The translations under genes and the position numbers were made by a program. DNA of 64,000 nucleotides from Lujinxingia vulgaris. Lineage in GTDB: Bacteria; Myxococcota_A; Bradymonadia; Bradymonadales; Bradymonadaceae. The DNA lies in NCBI RefSeq assembly GCF_007997005.1, contig NZ_VOSL01000006.1:1-64000 (forward strand), given 5' to 3'. The first letter of the stretch is position 1; every line of letters begins with the position of its first letter. Below, in pieces: positions 42,891 to 52,659 of this stretch. Below the pieces are notes generated by a model. That model was not told the DNA's origin, did no database searches, and saw nothing but the letters and a program-made list of their open reading frames with translations.

Positions 42891-44195
42891 ATGATGCAGG
42901 AAAAGTACCTCAGCCGTAATTTCGATATCCCCAACGCGCACACCCTGGAGGTCTTCGAGGCCAACGGGGGCTATCAGGCGATGCGCAAAGCCTTCAAGAT
43001 GGATGGGGAGACGATCATTGAGGAGGTGAAGACCTCCAACCTGCGCGGCCGTGGTGGCGCCGGCTTCCCCTGCGGTATCAAGTGGAGCTTTCTGCCCAAA
43101 GAGAGCGATCTTCCCAAGTACCTGGTGATCAACGCCGATGAGGGCGAGCCGGGCACGTTTAAGGATCGTTACCTGATGGAGCTCGACCCGCATCGCCATA
43201 TCGAAGGCTGCATCATCGCCGCCTGGGCGCTGGGCATTCGTTACGGCTACATCTTTGTGCGTGGCGAGCTTCAGCACGCGATTCGTCGCCTGGAGGGTGC
43301 GATCAAGGAGGCCTACGCCAAAGGTTACCTTGGCGAGAACATCCTGGGCACCGGCTTTGACTTTGATCTGTACGTGCACCCGGGCGCCGGCGCCTACATC
43401 TGCGGTGAAGAGACCGGTCTGATCGAGGCGCTCGAAGGCAAGAGCGGCCAGCCGCGCATGAAGCCGCCTTTTCCCGCCGTCGTTGGTGCCTTCCAGGCTC
43501 CGACCATCGTCAACAACGTCGAGACGATCTCCTCGATCCCCTGGATCATTGAGAAGGGCGGGGAGTGGTTCGCGTCGATGGGCGTCGAGAAGAACGGTGG
43601 TCCCAAGCTCTACGGAGTGTCCGGCCCAGTGGTGCGTCCGGGAGTCTATGAGGCGCCCTCGGGCGTGACCGTGCGAGAGCTTCTCGAAGACTACGCCGGC
43701 GGCATGCTCCCGGGTCATGAGCTCAAGGCCTTCATCCCCGGAGGCTCCTCCTGCGCGGTGATGACCCCCGATAAGCTCGACTCCGAGATGGGCTTTGAGA
43801 CCATGCGCGAGGCGGGCAGCTCCATGGGGACGGCCTGCATCACCTTTATGGATACCGACACCTGCATGGTGCGTCTGGCCGCCCGTCTGGCGCACTTCTA
43901 CCACCACGAGTCCTGTGGCCAGTGCACCCCCTGCCGCGAAGGCAGCGGCTGGGTCGCCAAGGTCCTTGACGAGATCGAGGCCGGCCGCGGTCGCATGGAA
44001 GATCTCGATCTTCTGCTCGATATGTGCGGAAACATCGAGGGGAACACCATCTGCGCGCTGGGCGACTCGATCGCCATCCCTGTGCGCAGCTATGTGCAGG
44101 TGTTCCGCGAGGAGTTTGAGCAGCACATCAAAGAGGGTTGCTGCTCCTTCCCCGCCTGGTCGAAGCGCCGCAAGGGCTCCAGCGAAGCGGCCTAA
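42891..44195 (+). CDS. nuoF: NADH:quinone oxidoreductase subunit F (51 kDa)
   Basis: About 434 residues. It binds NADH, FMN and a [4Fe-4S] cluster. Motifs: GRGGAGFPCGIKW, NADEGEPGTFKDR (flavin and NADH sites), HPGAGAYICGEETGLIEALE and the cluster cysteines in ESCGQCTPCREG plus a later Cys in EGNTICALGD. The ATG at 42891 is preferred; GTG 42867 adds eight residues. The next nuo gene is J, not G, so G, H and I are not here. Confidence 0.96.
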   Translation: MMQEKYLSRNFDIPNAHTLEVFEANGGYQAMRKAFKMDGETIIEEVKTSNLRGRGGAGFPCGIKWSFLPKESDLPKYLVINADEGEPGTFKDRYLMELDPHRHIEGCIIAAWALGIRYGYIFVRGELQHAIRRLEGAIKEAYAKGYLGENILGTGFDFDLYVHPGAGAYICGEETGLIEALEGKSGQPRMKPPFPAVVGAFQAPTIVNNVETISSIPWIIEKGGEWFASMGVEKNGGPKLYGVSGPVVRPGVYEAPSGVTVRELLEDYAGGMLPGHELKAFIPGGSSCAVMTPDKLDSEMGFETMREAGSSMGTACITFMDTDTCMVRLAARLAHFYHHESCGQCTPCREGSGWVAKVLDEIEAGRGRMEDLDLLLDMCGNIEGNTICALGDSIAIPVRSYVQVFREEFEQHIKEGCCSFPAWSKRRKGSSEAA

Positions 44196-44369
44196 TTTTA
44201 CACCGTTGAGCGCACGGTCTGGGGCTTTGACCTCGTTGAGAAAGTGCGCTATCAGACCTTCGCCTGCACCGGCCTTCAGAATGGAGGTCGGCCTCGGCAG
44301 GCTCTGCCAATGCTTCGAAGTTGGCCGCAGCGGGCGTACGCGCCCGGGCCTCTCGCGTGGAGTGTTTCA

Positions 44370-45143
44370 ATGGGTTTTTGGGAACCCCTTTTCTTCTGGA
44401 TGTTTGCGCTGGGGGCGCTGATCACAAGCCTCACCGTGATCGTGGTGCGTAACCCCCTGTACAGCGCTCTGGCGCTGATCGTGGACTTCTTCTTCTTTGC
44501 CGGCCTCTACGTGCTGCTCTCAGCCCACTTCCTGGCGATCGTTCAGGTGCTGGTCTATGGCGGCGCGATTATGGTGCTCTTCCTCTTCATCATCATGCTC
44601 TTGAACCTGCGTGATGAGGAGCTGGGGGAGAACCGTTTTCAGCTGCACTTTGTGGCGGCGATCGCCAGCGGTCTTGCGATCTTCTTCTTCGCCGGGGCGT
44701 CCATTCTGGCGGTCGTCAGCGATGAAGGTGTCGAGCAGGGCCGCCAGGAATACGCCCGGCAGATGGAGCAGGTCGAGGAGGGCGAGAAGGTCGCCCTGCT
44801 GACGGGCTCGCAGATCCCGGGGCTTGCCGCTGACCTCAATGAGACGGGCCTGGAGGCCGCCTACCAGGCGCAGCTGACGGCCTGGGAGGCAGGGCTGGGG
44901 AACCCCGCGCAAGGTAAATACAACCGCTTTGATAACAGCGTGCCCTTTGAGCTTCCTCCCGCGCTCAGCGCGGAAGCTCGCGAAGGGCAGGTGACCCCCG
45001 GTCGCCAGGGGCTTTACGGCACGTTTAAGCCGATCAGCATCGCGCTTGTGAACCGCTTTGTGGTGCCCTTCGAGTTGACCGCGATTCTTCTTCTGGCCGC
45101 CATCATCGGCGCCATGATCATCGCTAAACGACGCGTCGCTTAA
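44370..45143 (+). CDS. nuoJ: NADH:quinone oxidoreductase subunit J with long loop insert
   Basis: A 257-residue membrane subunit. The family core is present: FALGALITSLTVIVVRNPLY, FFFAGLYVLLSAHFLAIVQV, LVYGGAIMVLFLFIIMLLNL and the last helix FELTAILLLAAIIGAMIIAK. Between the fourth and fifth helices, residues 116-217 form a polar insert of about 100 residues not found in the usual 165-200 residue NuoJ. GGAG lies 8 nt before ATG 44370. Longer frames start in unconserved sequence. Confidence 0.93.
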   Translation: MGFWEPLFFWMFALGALITSLTVIVVRNPLYSALALIVDFFFFAGLYVLLSAHFLAIVQVLVYGGAIMVLFLFIIMLLNLRDEELGENRFQLHFVAAIASGLAIFFFAGASILAVVSDEGVEQGRQEYARQMEQVEEGEKVALLTGSQIPGLAADLNETGLEAAYQAQLTAWEAGLGNPAQGKYNRFDNSVPFELPPALSAEAREGQVTPGRQGLYGTFKPISIALVNRFVVPFELTAILLLAAIIGAMIIAKRRVA

Positions 45144-45231
45144 TCGACGCTTATGCGCAACCCGGGCCGACCTCGCAAGGTAGGCGGCCTGAGAGCAACC
45201 GGTTGCACGTCTTTGTGGATGGAGTGTGGGC

Positions 45232-45543
45232 ATGTCCTGGGAACCAACCCTCGCACATTATTTGATCCTCTCGGCGGCGATCTTCTCGATCGGGATGATC
45301 GGGGTGATGGTGCGTCGTAACGCGATCATCCTCTTTATGAGCATCGAGCTGATGCTCAACGCGGTGAACCTGACTTTCATCGCCTTTAGCCGCTATCGCA
45401 TCGACATGGACGGGCACATCTTTGCCTTCTTTGTCATGGCGGTGGCGGCGGCCGAGGCGGCCGTTGCCCTGGCCATTGTGCTGCATGTCTTCCGGCATAA
45501 GCGCAGCGTGAACGTCGACGAGATGCAGCAGCTTCAGTACTAG
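45232..45543 (+). CDS. nuoK: NADH:quinone oxidoreductase subunit K
   Basis: A 103-residue membrane subunit with three helices. Motifs: [41 protein letters not shown] (conserved Glu) and [20 protein letters not shown] (second Glu). The length is standard. GGAG lies 8 nt before ATG 45232; a GTG at 45226 is in frame. Confidence 0.95.
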   Translation: MSWEPTLAHYLILSAAIFSIGMIGVMVRRNAIILFMSIELMLNAVNLTFIAFSRYRIDMDGHIFAFFVMAVAAAEAAVALAIVLHVFRHKRSVNVDEMQQLQY

Positions 45544-45637
45544 GACACGGGCCGCATGGTGGATGGGCCGCTCCCCGCAGATGTGGATGCAGGGGAGGGG
45601 CCGCAGGTGCGACTCCCTGGCGATAGAATAGGCGATC

Positions 45638-47761
45638 ATGGAACCGCTTTACTCCGATAGTTTTTATTTCCTTGGCCTGATTGTGCTGATGCCCTTGCTC
45701 GGCGCGATCATCAACGGCCTCTTTGGCGCGAAGCTCCCCAGGAACCTGGTCAACTGGGTGGCCTGTGGGGCGATGGCGCTCTCGTTCGCGTTCGCGCTTG
45801 TGAGCCTCCAGGCCCTGGTCAATCAGGGCAATGGCGAGGAGGTGGGGCATCTGAGCTACACCGCCTTCCAGTGGATCTTCAGCGGTAGCCTGAACGCGGA
45901 GATCGCGTTTTTGTTCGATCCTCTCTCGGCGGTGCTGGTGTTGATCATCACCGGCGTCGGGCTGCTGATCCACATCTATTCGACCGGCTATATGGCCGAG
46001 GATCCGTCGAAGTGGCGCTATTTCGCCTACCTCAACCTCTTTGTGTTCGCGATGCTGCTGCTTGCCCTGGGCAAGAACATGCTCGTGACCTTCATCGGTT
46101 GGGAGGGCGTGGGGATGGCCAGCTACCTGCTTATCGGGTTCTGGTACAGCGACGCCGACAAAGCCGCCGCAGGTCAGAAGGCCTTTATCGTCAACCGCGT
46201 TGGCGACTTCTTCTTCCTGCTGGGGATGTTCATTCTCTACTTCACCGTGGGCACCTGGGATTACCTGGAGCTTGAGGCGCTGGCCACGAACACGGCCACC
46301 GCTGCGCTTCTTCTTCCGGTGGCGCTCCCGGTCGGTGTGCTGATCTTTCTGGGTTGCACCGGTAAGAGCGCGCAGATTCCGCTCTACGTCTGGCTGCCCG
46401 ACGCCATGGCGGGTCCCACTCCGGTCAGCGCCCTGATTCACGCCGCGACGATGGTCACCGCCGGTGTCTTTTTGCTCTCGCGCATCAACTGGATCTTTAC
46501 GCTCGATCCCAACTTGATGGCGATTGTGGCCGTGGTCGGCTCTCTGACCGCGTTGATGGCTGCGACGATTGCGATTGTTCAGACCGACATTAAGAAGGTG
46601 CTGGCCTACTCCACCGTCTCGCAGCTCGGCTTTATGTTCATGGCCGTGGGCGTAGGCTCGTTCACCGCGGCGGTCTTCCACCTGATGACCCACGCCTTCT
46701 TCAAGGCGCTGCTCTTCCTGGCGGCCGGTAGCGTGATTCACGGCATGCACCACGAGCAGGACATGCGCAAGATGGGCGGGCTCAAGAAGTACATGCCCTG
46801 GACCCACGCCGCCTTCCTGATCGGGACGCTGGCGATCGCCGGGGTGCCCTTCTTCGCCGGCTTCTACTCCAAGGACTTCATCCTTTGGAGTGCGCTCTCC
46901 AACGTGCACGTGCTCAACGTCGTCGGCGTGCTGGAGACGGCGCAGATGGAGATGTTCACCACCACGCTGGCGCCGGCGGTTGTGGCCGCAGAAGGCCACG
47001 CGCTCGAGGTGCTCGGCGGGGCGCTCTTCATCAACTGGTTCGTCTTCATCGTCGGTGTGCTCACCGCCGGTCTGACCGCCTTCTATATGTTCCGCGCCTA
47101 CTTCATGACCTTCCATGGCGAGTGCCGCGCTGACGAAGAGACCAAGAGCCACATCCACGAGTCGCCCTCGGCGATGCTGGTGGCGCTGCTGGTGCTCTCC
47201 TTCCTCTCGGTGGTTGGCGGCTACATTGGCTGGCCGCACTTCATCGCCGCGGTCTTCCCCAAGGGGCTCAAGTACTACGCGCTGGGGCTGGAGCACTGGC
47301 TGGCCGAGGTCTTCGTCGTCTCCGACACCTACCGGGTGATCGGTCGCTTCGGCGAGCACCCCTACCTGGCGGAAGGTCTGGCGGCGGCGACCAGCGTGAT
47401 CATCGCCGGTGTGGGCATTGGTCTGGCGTACCTGATGTACGTCAAGCGCACCGACCTCCCCGGCGTGATTCACGCTCGCGTGACCAAACTTCATTACGTG
47501 CTGTCCAACAAGTACTTCGTCGATGAAGGCTACTTCGCGGCGTTCGTTCGCCCGACGCTGCTGATCGGAAAGGTGATGACCTGGTTCGATAAGAACATCA
47601 TCTCCGGCCTGCTTGTGGGTGGCGCGGCCTTTATGACCCAGAACCTGGGTCGAATCTTGCGCAACCTGCAGAGCGGCAATGTGCAGCGCTACGCCACCTA
47701 CATCAGCCTGGCGCTTGCGCTTGTCGTCCTGGCGATCTTCTACCCGGGCTGCCTCGCTTAA
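45638..47761 (+). CDS. nuoL: NADH:quinone oxidoreductase subunit L
   Basis: A 707-residue antiporter-like membrane subunit with about 16 helices. Motifs: FFLVGWEGVGMASYLL-like (TFIGWEGVGMASYLLIGFWY), GCTGKSAQIPLYVWLPDAMAGPTPVSALIHAATMV (shown in parts: KSAQIPLYVWLPDAM, PTPVSALIHAATMV) and AYSTVSQLGFMFMAVG. The glutamate of the first and the lysines of the next two are the proton-path residues. It ends in the lateral helix common to NuoL. Confidence 0.96.
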   Translation: MEPLYSDSFYFLGLIVLMPLLGAIINGLFGAKLPRNLVNWVACGAMALSFAFALVSLQALVNQGNGEEVGHLSYTAFQWIFSGSLNAEIAFLFDPLSAVLVLIITGVGLLIHIYSTGYMAEDPSKWRYFAYLNLFVFAMLLLALGKNMLVTFIGWEGVGMASYLLIGFWYSDADKAAAGQKAFIVNRVGDFFFLLGMFILYFTVGTWDYLELEALATNTATAALLLPVALPVGVLIFLGCTGKSAQIPLYVWLPDAMAGPTPVSALIHAATMVTAGVFLLSRINWIFTLDPNLMAIVAVVGSLTALMAATIAIVQTDIKKVLAYSTVSQLGFMFMAVGVGSFTAAVFHLMTHAFFKALLFLAAGSVIHGMHHEQDMRKMGGLKKYMPWTHAAFLIGTLAIAGVPFFAGFYSKDFILWSALSNVHVLNVVGVLETAQMEMFTTTLAPAVVAAEGHALEVLGGALFINWFVFIVGVLTAGLTAFYMFRAYFMTFHGECRADEETKSHIHESPSAMLVALLVLSFLSVVGGYIGWPHFIAAVFPKGLKYYALGLEHWLAEVFVVSDTYRVIGRFGEHPYLAEGLAAATSVIIAGVGIGLAYLMYVKRTDLPGVIHARVTKLHYVLSNKYFVDEGYFAAFVRPTLLIGKVMTWFDKNIISGLLVGGAAFMTQNLGRILRNLQSGNVQRYATYISLALALVVLAIFYPGCLA

Positions 47762-47855
47762 GAGCAGCTGACGTTGGGACGTTCGAGGTAACCCTTAAGG
47801 CGCGCGTGGCGCAGCAACCTGCGACACACGTGAACCGAGCACTGGATTAGGACCG

Positions 47856-49673
47856 ATGGTTCAATTGACGAACATCTTTAGTGCCCTGGTGGGCAACCCG
47901 CTTCTGGCACAGGCCGCTGCGGTCGGTGAAGGGGGGATCCCCTGGCTGACGTTGACGACCTTCGGGCCGCTTCTGGGGATTCTGGCGCTGCTTTTGATCC
48001 CGCGCGATCAGGTGCAGGTGCTGCGCAACGTGGCGCTGCTCACCTCGCTGGGCGTCTTCGCGGTGAGCATTGGCATTCTCGTGCTCTTCGACCCCTCGCT
48101 GCCGATGGCCGCGGGTGAGGCGTTTACCTTCCAGCTGACCGAGGGGCCCTACGAGTGGATCCCCTCGCTGGGGGTGAGCTACGCGCTGGGTGTCGACGGC
48201 TTCAGCTACTGGCTGGTGATGCTGACCACCTTCCTGATGCCGCTGGCGATCTGGTCGACGTACTCTTCGGTGCACGAGAACGTCAAAGAGTACATGATCT
48301 GCCTGCTCTTCCTGGAGGTCGGGATGATCGGGGCGCTTGTGGCCACCGACGTCTTCCTCTTCTACATCTTCTGGGAGGTGATGCTCATCCCGATGTACTT
48401 CATCATCGGCGTGTGGGGTGGGGCGGAGCGCGTCAAAGCGGCGGCGACCTTCTTCATCTACACGATGCTGGGCTCGATCCTGATGCTGCTGGCCATCATG
48501 TACGTCTACTTCCAGGCGGGCGTGCAGACCGGGACCTTCTCCTTCCTTTACACCGACATTCTGGCCGCGGACTTCAGTGCCACCGAGCAGTTCTGGCTCT
48601 TTGCAGCGTTCTTCCTGGCGTTCGCGATTAAGGTTCCGCTCTTCCCCTTCCACACCTGGCTTCCCCTGGCGCACGTTCAGGCGCCGACCGCGGGTTCTGT
48701 GATCCTGGCGGCGGTGATGCTGAAGATGGGCACCTACGGGATCCTGCGCTACGCCTTCCCGCTCTTCCCGGATGCGCTCAAGACCTTCGCACCTTATATC
48801 GCGGTGCTCTCGGTCATCGGCATCATCTACGGGGCGATCGTGGCGCTCGTGCAAGACGACGTGAAGAAGCTCGTGGCCTACTCCTCGGTCAGCCACCTCG
48901 GTTTCTGTGTGCTGGGTCTTGTGGCGATGACGCCTCAGGGCATCAGCGGCGCGATGTATGTGATGCTCGCTCACGGTATCGCCACCGGCGGTCTCTTCCT
49001 GTGTGTGGGCGTGCTCTATGAGCGTCGTCACTCGCGTCAGATCGCCGACTTCGGCGGGGTGGCCAGCGTGATGCCGATGTTCGCGACCTTCTTTATGATC
49101 ATCACCTTCGCCTCGGCCGGTCTGCCCGGTCTTAACGGCTTCGTCGGTGAGTTTTTGAGCATCATGGGCACCTCGCAGAGCCACTTCCTGTGGTTTGAGA
49201 CGCCCTTTGGTTTCATCAAGCCGGAGAACGCCGGCTCGGGCTACGGGGTCTATGAGCTCTCGGCGATGACCGATGTGGCGATTGGGTCGTCGCGTCAGGC
49301 CGGCCCGGAGATCACCGCCTTTATCTTCACCATCTTTGCGACCTCCGGCGTCATCCTGGGCGCGGCGTACCTGCTGTGGATGTTTAAGCGGGTGATGTTC
49401 GGCTCGGTGGTTCACGATGAGATTCGCACGATGCCTCGCCTGAGCGCCCGCGAGATTGGCGTGCTCGTGCCGATCGTGCTGATGGCCATCTTCATGGGCG
49501 TCTTCCCCAAGTACTTCCTGAGCCGGATGGACCCCTCGATTCACCAGTTTCTGACCTACATGGACCAGAACGTCACCGAGGCCAACACCGTGGTGGTGGA
49601 GCCTCTTGACCCGACCTGGGTTCCGCAGGGTTCGATGATCGACCTGGCCAAAGAGCGTCGTAACGAGCGCTGA
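47856..49673 (+). CDS. nuoM: NADH:quinone oxidoreductase subunit M
   Basis: A 605-residue antiporter-like membrane subunit. Motifs: YIFWEVMLIPMYFIIGVWGG (conserved Glu), IKVPLFPFHTWLPLAHVQAP and YSSVSHLGFCVLGLVAMTP. It is longer than the usual 500 or so residues: an extra polar segment near SHFLWFETPFGFIKPENAG and a C-terminal extension with VTEANTVVVEPLDPTW. Function as in complex I proton pumping. Confidence 0.95.
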   Translation: MVQLTNIFSALVGNPLLAQAAAVGEGGIPWLTLTTFGPLLGILALLLIPRDQVQVLRNVALLTSLGVFAVSIGILVLFDPSLPMAAGEAFTFQLTEGPYEWIPSLGVSYALGVDGFSYWLVMLTTFLMPLAIWSTYSSVHENVKEYMICLLFLEVGMIGALVATDVFLFYIFWEVMLIPMYFIIGVWGGAERVKAAATFFIYTMLGSILMLLAIMYVYFQAGVQTGTFSFLYTDILAADFSATEQFWLFAAFFLAFAIKVPLFPFHTWLPLAHVQAPTAGSVILAAVMLKMGTYGILRYAFPLFPDALKTFAPYIAVLSVIGIIYGAIVALVQDDVKKLVAYSSVSHLGFCVLGLVAMTPQGISGAMYVMLAHGIATGGLFLCVGVLYERRHSRQIADFGGVASVMPMFATFFMIITFASAGLPGLNGFVGEFLSIMGTSQSHFLWFETPFGFIKPENAGSGYGVYELSAMTDVAIGSSRQAGPEITAFIFTIFATSGVILGAAYLLWMFKRVMFGSVVHDEIRTMPRLSAREIGVLVPIVLMAIFMGVFPKYFLSRMDPSIHQFLTYMDQNVTEANTVVVEPLDPTWVPQGSMIDLAKERRNER

Positions 49674-49736
49674 GCGCGCGCGCCCGGACGTTAACTCGGC
49701 GTGCCTTTCTGCGCCGTAGCTGCTGAGACGGATGTA

Positions 49737-51380
49737 ATGACCATGCAATTGCTCTCCACATTGAACACGCTCGCGATGCTCACGCCGCCCCAGGGTGCGG
49801 AGTTCGCCGCGATCGTCCCCGGGATGATCGTCACGCTTGTGGCGCTGGCGTTTATTCTCATCGACGTCTTTCACCGTAAGGGGACGCCGCGCGACTACCT
49901 GGCCTACTTCTCGGTCATCGGTCTGGGCGTGGGCGCCGCGAGCAGCTGGTACCTGTGGGACGGCACCCTGGAGGCGCCGACCTTCTTCGGGATGCTCTAC
50001 CTCGACCGCTTCGCGCTCTTCTTCAGCGCGTTGGCGTGTGTGAGCGGGGCACTGGCCATCCTCTGCTCGCCAGCGGTGCTGCGAAGCCACCGGATGGACC
50101 GCGGGGAGTATTACCTGCTGGTGCTCTTCAGCGTGGTGGGGATGATCTTTATGGCGGCGTCCGCCGACCTGCTCAGCCTCTTCATCGCCTTCGAGATCAT
50201 GTCGATCCCGATCTACGTGCTCGCCGGCTTCCTGCGTGAGGATTCGCGCAGCGCCGAGGCCTCGATGAAGTACTTCGTGCTGGGTGCCTTCTCGGCGGCG
50301 TTGATGCTCTACGGCATCGCGCTGATCTACGGCGCCACCGGGACGACCAACCTCGAGATGATCGCGCAGAACCTCTACTACCTCGAAGGTGGTGAGGGGC
50401 AGCACGCCGGCTTCGGTCTGGCGATGCTGGGTGTGCTCCTGATCTTCAGCGGTTTTGCGTTCAAGGTCGCTGCGGTTCCCTTCCACATCTGGACGCCCGA
50501 CGTCTACACCGGCAGCCCCACGCCGGTGGTGGGGTTCATGGCCACCGCCGTCAAAGCGATCGCGTTCGCCGGTCTGCTGCGCGTCTTCGTGGTGGCCTTC
50601 CCGCTCGATGTGCTGCGCGGGGGCTTCTTTGGCTACGGCTGGATCGACATCGCCTTTGCGCTCGCGGCCTTCTCGATGGTGCTGGGCAACGTGGTGGCGC
50701 TTTTGCAGAACAACGTCAAGCGCATGCTGGCCTACTCCTCGATCGCTCACGCGGGCTACCTGCTGCTCGGCTTCACCGCCGCCAACGCCCACCCGCGCTT
50801 CTTTTTGCACAACGACGCCATCCTCTTCTACCTGGTGGCCTACACCTTCGGCACGATCGGCTCCTTTGCGGTGCTCTCCTACTTCAGCCGTCGCGGCGAG
50901 TCGGTGGAGACCTTTGAAGACCTGGGGCAGCTGGGCATCAAGTACCCGATGATGGGGCTTGTGATGGGCATCAGCATCTTCTCGGCGGCGGGCATCCCGC
51001 CCACAGCCGGCTTCCTGGGCAAGTTCTACATCTTCCGCTCGGCGATCGATGTGGGCATGCAGACCGACGAGTTCTCCTTCATCGGTCTGGCCATTCTCGG
51101 TGTGCTCAGCAGCGTGGCCGGTGTGTATTACTACCTGAAAGTGCTCATCTACATGTACATGAAGCCCGAAAAACGTGCCTTCCGCCCGCTGGAGCATACC
51201 GGGCCGAAGGTGGCGATGGTGGTGTGTGCGGTGATGACCCTCTATCTGGGTATCTTCCCGGCGCGGGCCATCGAGATCACGCAGGAGTCGATCATCGACT
51301 TCCAGGGCGTCTCATCGGCGGTGCAGGCCACGCTCGACCTTGGTCAGCAAGCGCTGGAAGCCCGGCAGGCCGCCGAATAA
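49737..51380 (+). CDS. nuoN: NADH:quinone oxidoreductase subunit N
   Basis: A 547-residue antiporter-like membrane subunit. Motifs: LLSLFIAFEIMSIPIYVLAG (conserved Glu), FKVAAVPFHIWTPDVYTGSP (Lys), YSSIAHAGYLLLGFTAAN and PPTAGFLGKFYIFRSAI. ATG 49737 is preferred; GTG 49701 adds twelve unconserved residues. The gene is the last of the nuo set and a strong terminator follows. Confidence 0.95.
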   Translation: MTMQLLSTLNTLAMLTPPQGAEFAAIVPGMIVTLVALAFILIDVFHRKGTPRDYLAYFSVIGLGVGAASSWYLWDGTLEAPTFFGMLYLDRFALFFSALACVSGALAILCSPAVLRSHRMDRGEYYLLVLFSVVGMIFMAASADLLSLFIAFEIMSIPIYVLAGFLREDSRSAEASMKYFVLGAFSAALMLYGIALIYGATGTTNLEMIAQNLYYLEGGEGQHAGFGLAMLGVLLIFSGFAFKVAAVPFHIWTPDVYTGSPTPVVGFMATAVKAIAFAGLLRVFVVAFPLDVLRGGFFGYGWIDIAFALAAFSMVLGNVVALLQNNVKRMLAYSSIAHAGYLLLGFTAANAHPRFFLHNDAILFYLVAYTFGTIGSFAVLSYFSRRGESVETFEDLGQLGIKYPMMGLVMGISIFSAAGIPPTAGFLGKFYIFRSAIDVGMQTDEFSFIGLAILGVLSSVAGVYYYLKVLIYMYMKPEKRAFRPLEHTGPKVAMVVCAVMTLYLGIFPARAIEITQESIIDFQGVSSAVQATLDLGQQALEARQAAE

Positions 51381-51445
51381 GGCGCTCGCGATAGACCTTC
51401 GGTTTGCCGTTGCGAGCCGGGGTCACGCCTGCACACCGAGTTACC

Positions 51446-51483
51446 AAAAAGCCCCGGAGCCGTCAGGCTCCGGGGCTTTTTTA
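51446..51483. terminator. Bidirectional intrinsic terminator after nuoN
   Basis: AAAAAGCCCCGGAGCC pairs with GGCTCCGGGGCTTTTT around a 4-nt loop, between nuoN and the converging FHA gene. Confidence 0.93.
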
Positions 51484-51513
51484 CGTGTCTTGCCCGAGGA
51501 TGGTCGTGGTGAT

Positions 51514-52443
51514 TCAGGCCGCCGGCAGCGAGAAGCGCAGCGCGAGCTTCTCACCCAGCACGAGGGTGTCGCCCTCCGAGAGGCGGCGGCGATCGCCGGG
51601 CTCCAGAAGCTCATCGTTATACTGGGTGCCGGAAGCCGCCAGGTTGCAGACGATGTAGTTTTTGTTCTGGCGGTAGATGGCGATCTGGCGGCGCGCCACG
51701 GCGTCGCCGGCGTGCTCGCTCAGATCGATGTGCGGGGTGTGCTCGGCGACGGCATCGGCGCGGCCGACCACGAGCGCGTCGAGCTCCACGGCGTAGGTCT
51801 CCAGCGCCTTCTGGTCGCGGTAGAGCGTGAGCAGGGCAGGCTCCTCAAAGGGCCCCGGCACGGGCAGGGGCTGAACCTCGGGGCGCTCGCGCGGGGTGGT
51901 GCGCTGCGGCTCAAGCTTTGCCGCGGGGGTCTGCTCAACCTCGACGTCGGGTTCACTCGCGAGCATGTCAGGGGCGTCGCCCAGATCGTCTTCGGCGTCC
52001 TCAAAGAGCGGATGATCGTCAGCGTCGATCGGCTCAACGTCGAGCGTCCCGAACTCGGCGAGGTCCTCGGAATGTTCGCTGACGGCAGCCTCGACGGCGA
52101 CGTCCGGGTAGTCGAACGCGTCCTCGGCGCCGGGCGGCGTCGGGGGCTCGTGGGAGGCGTCGCTGACCTCGACCAGATCGTAGCCTCCCTCGTCAAACCC
52201 CGGGTCGACGCCGTTCTCGTCGTCTTCGGCGTCGAGGGGCTCGACCGGGATCTCGGCCAGCTCGAAGTCCTCGCCGTCGTCGGCCGGGTACGCGTCGACC
52301 TCGTCGGCGGCGTCTTCCAGGGCGAAGGGATCGTCTTCGGGGGCCGGCGCCGCTGCGCTCAGATCGGCACCGCAGCTCTCGCAGTAGGCCTCACTGGCAT
52401 AGTGAGCGGTCTGACATTGGGGGCAGATGATGGCGTCGGACAT
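51514..52443 (-). CDS. Zinc-ribbon protein with degenerate FHA domain
   Basis: A 309-residue protein in three parts. Residues 1-28 form a zinc ribbon (CPQCQTAHYASEAYCESC). Residues 30-190 are an acidic Asp/Glu/Pro/Ala linker. Residues 205-309 form an FHA-like beta fold with VVGRADAVAEHTPHIDL, ARRQIAIYRQNKNYIVCNL and SEGDTLVLGEKLALRF. The Gly-Arg start is kept, but the usual Ser-Arg-X-His reads ARRQ and the Asn-Gly-Thr turn reads SGTQYND. Phosphothreonine recognition is therefore doubtful. It faces away from ttcA. It may be a scaffold for signalling, but no kinase lies nearby. Confidence 0.85.
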   Translation of the reverse strand: MSDAIICPQCQTAHYASEAYCESCGADLSAAAPAPEDDPFALEDAADEVDAYPADDGEDFELAEIPVEPLDAEDDENGVDPGFDEGGYDLVEVSDASHEPPTPPGAEDAFDYPDVAVEAAVSEHSEDLAEFGTLDVEPIDADDHPLFEDAEDDLGDAPDMLASEPDVEVEQTPAAKLEPQRTTPRERPEVQPLPVPGPFEEPALLTLYRDQKALETYAVELDALVVGRADAVAEHTPHIDLSEHAGDAVARRQIAIYRQNKNYIVCNLAASGTQYNDELLEPGDRRRLSEGDTLVLGEKLALRFSLPAA

Positions 52444-52571
52444 GAACTCCTCCAGGGATGGTTCCGGACGTGGGGGTGGCCGAGAGGTGGCCTCACTTTT
52501 GGCAGTCTACTCTACGATCGGGGCGCGCGCCTAGGCCTGTGCGAGGCGCCCCCGGGCCGGCGTTGTGAACC

Positions 52572-52599
52572 TTGCACACCGGCGCGCAGCCGGTAGAAT
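52572..52599 (+). promoter_or_regulatory. Candidate sigma-70 promoter of ttcA
   Basis: TTGCAC (52572-52577), a 16-nt spacer and TAGAAT (52594-52599), 60 nt upstream of the ttcA start. A perfect palindrome GCTGCCCGCGGGCAGC (52611-52626) lies in the leader just after it. Confidence 0.5.
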
Positions 52600-52659
52600 C
52601 CGCCGCCAAAGCTGCCCGCGGGCAGCATGTTGTCAAACCTGCACCCTGAGAGCCCCACC

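Noticed and set aside
47847-51197. A 1116-codon minus-strand frame over nuoM and nuoN
   Set aside because: Antisense of conserved membrane genes; the His/Arg/Glu-rich product is a mirror of hydrophobic codons.
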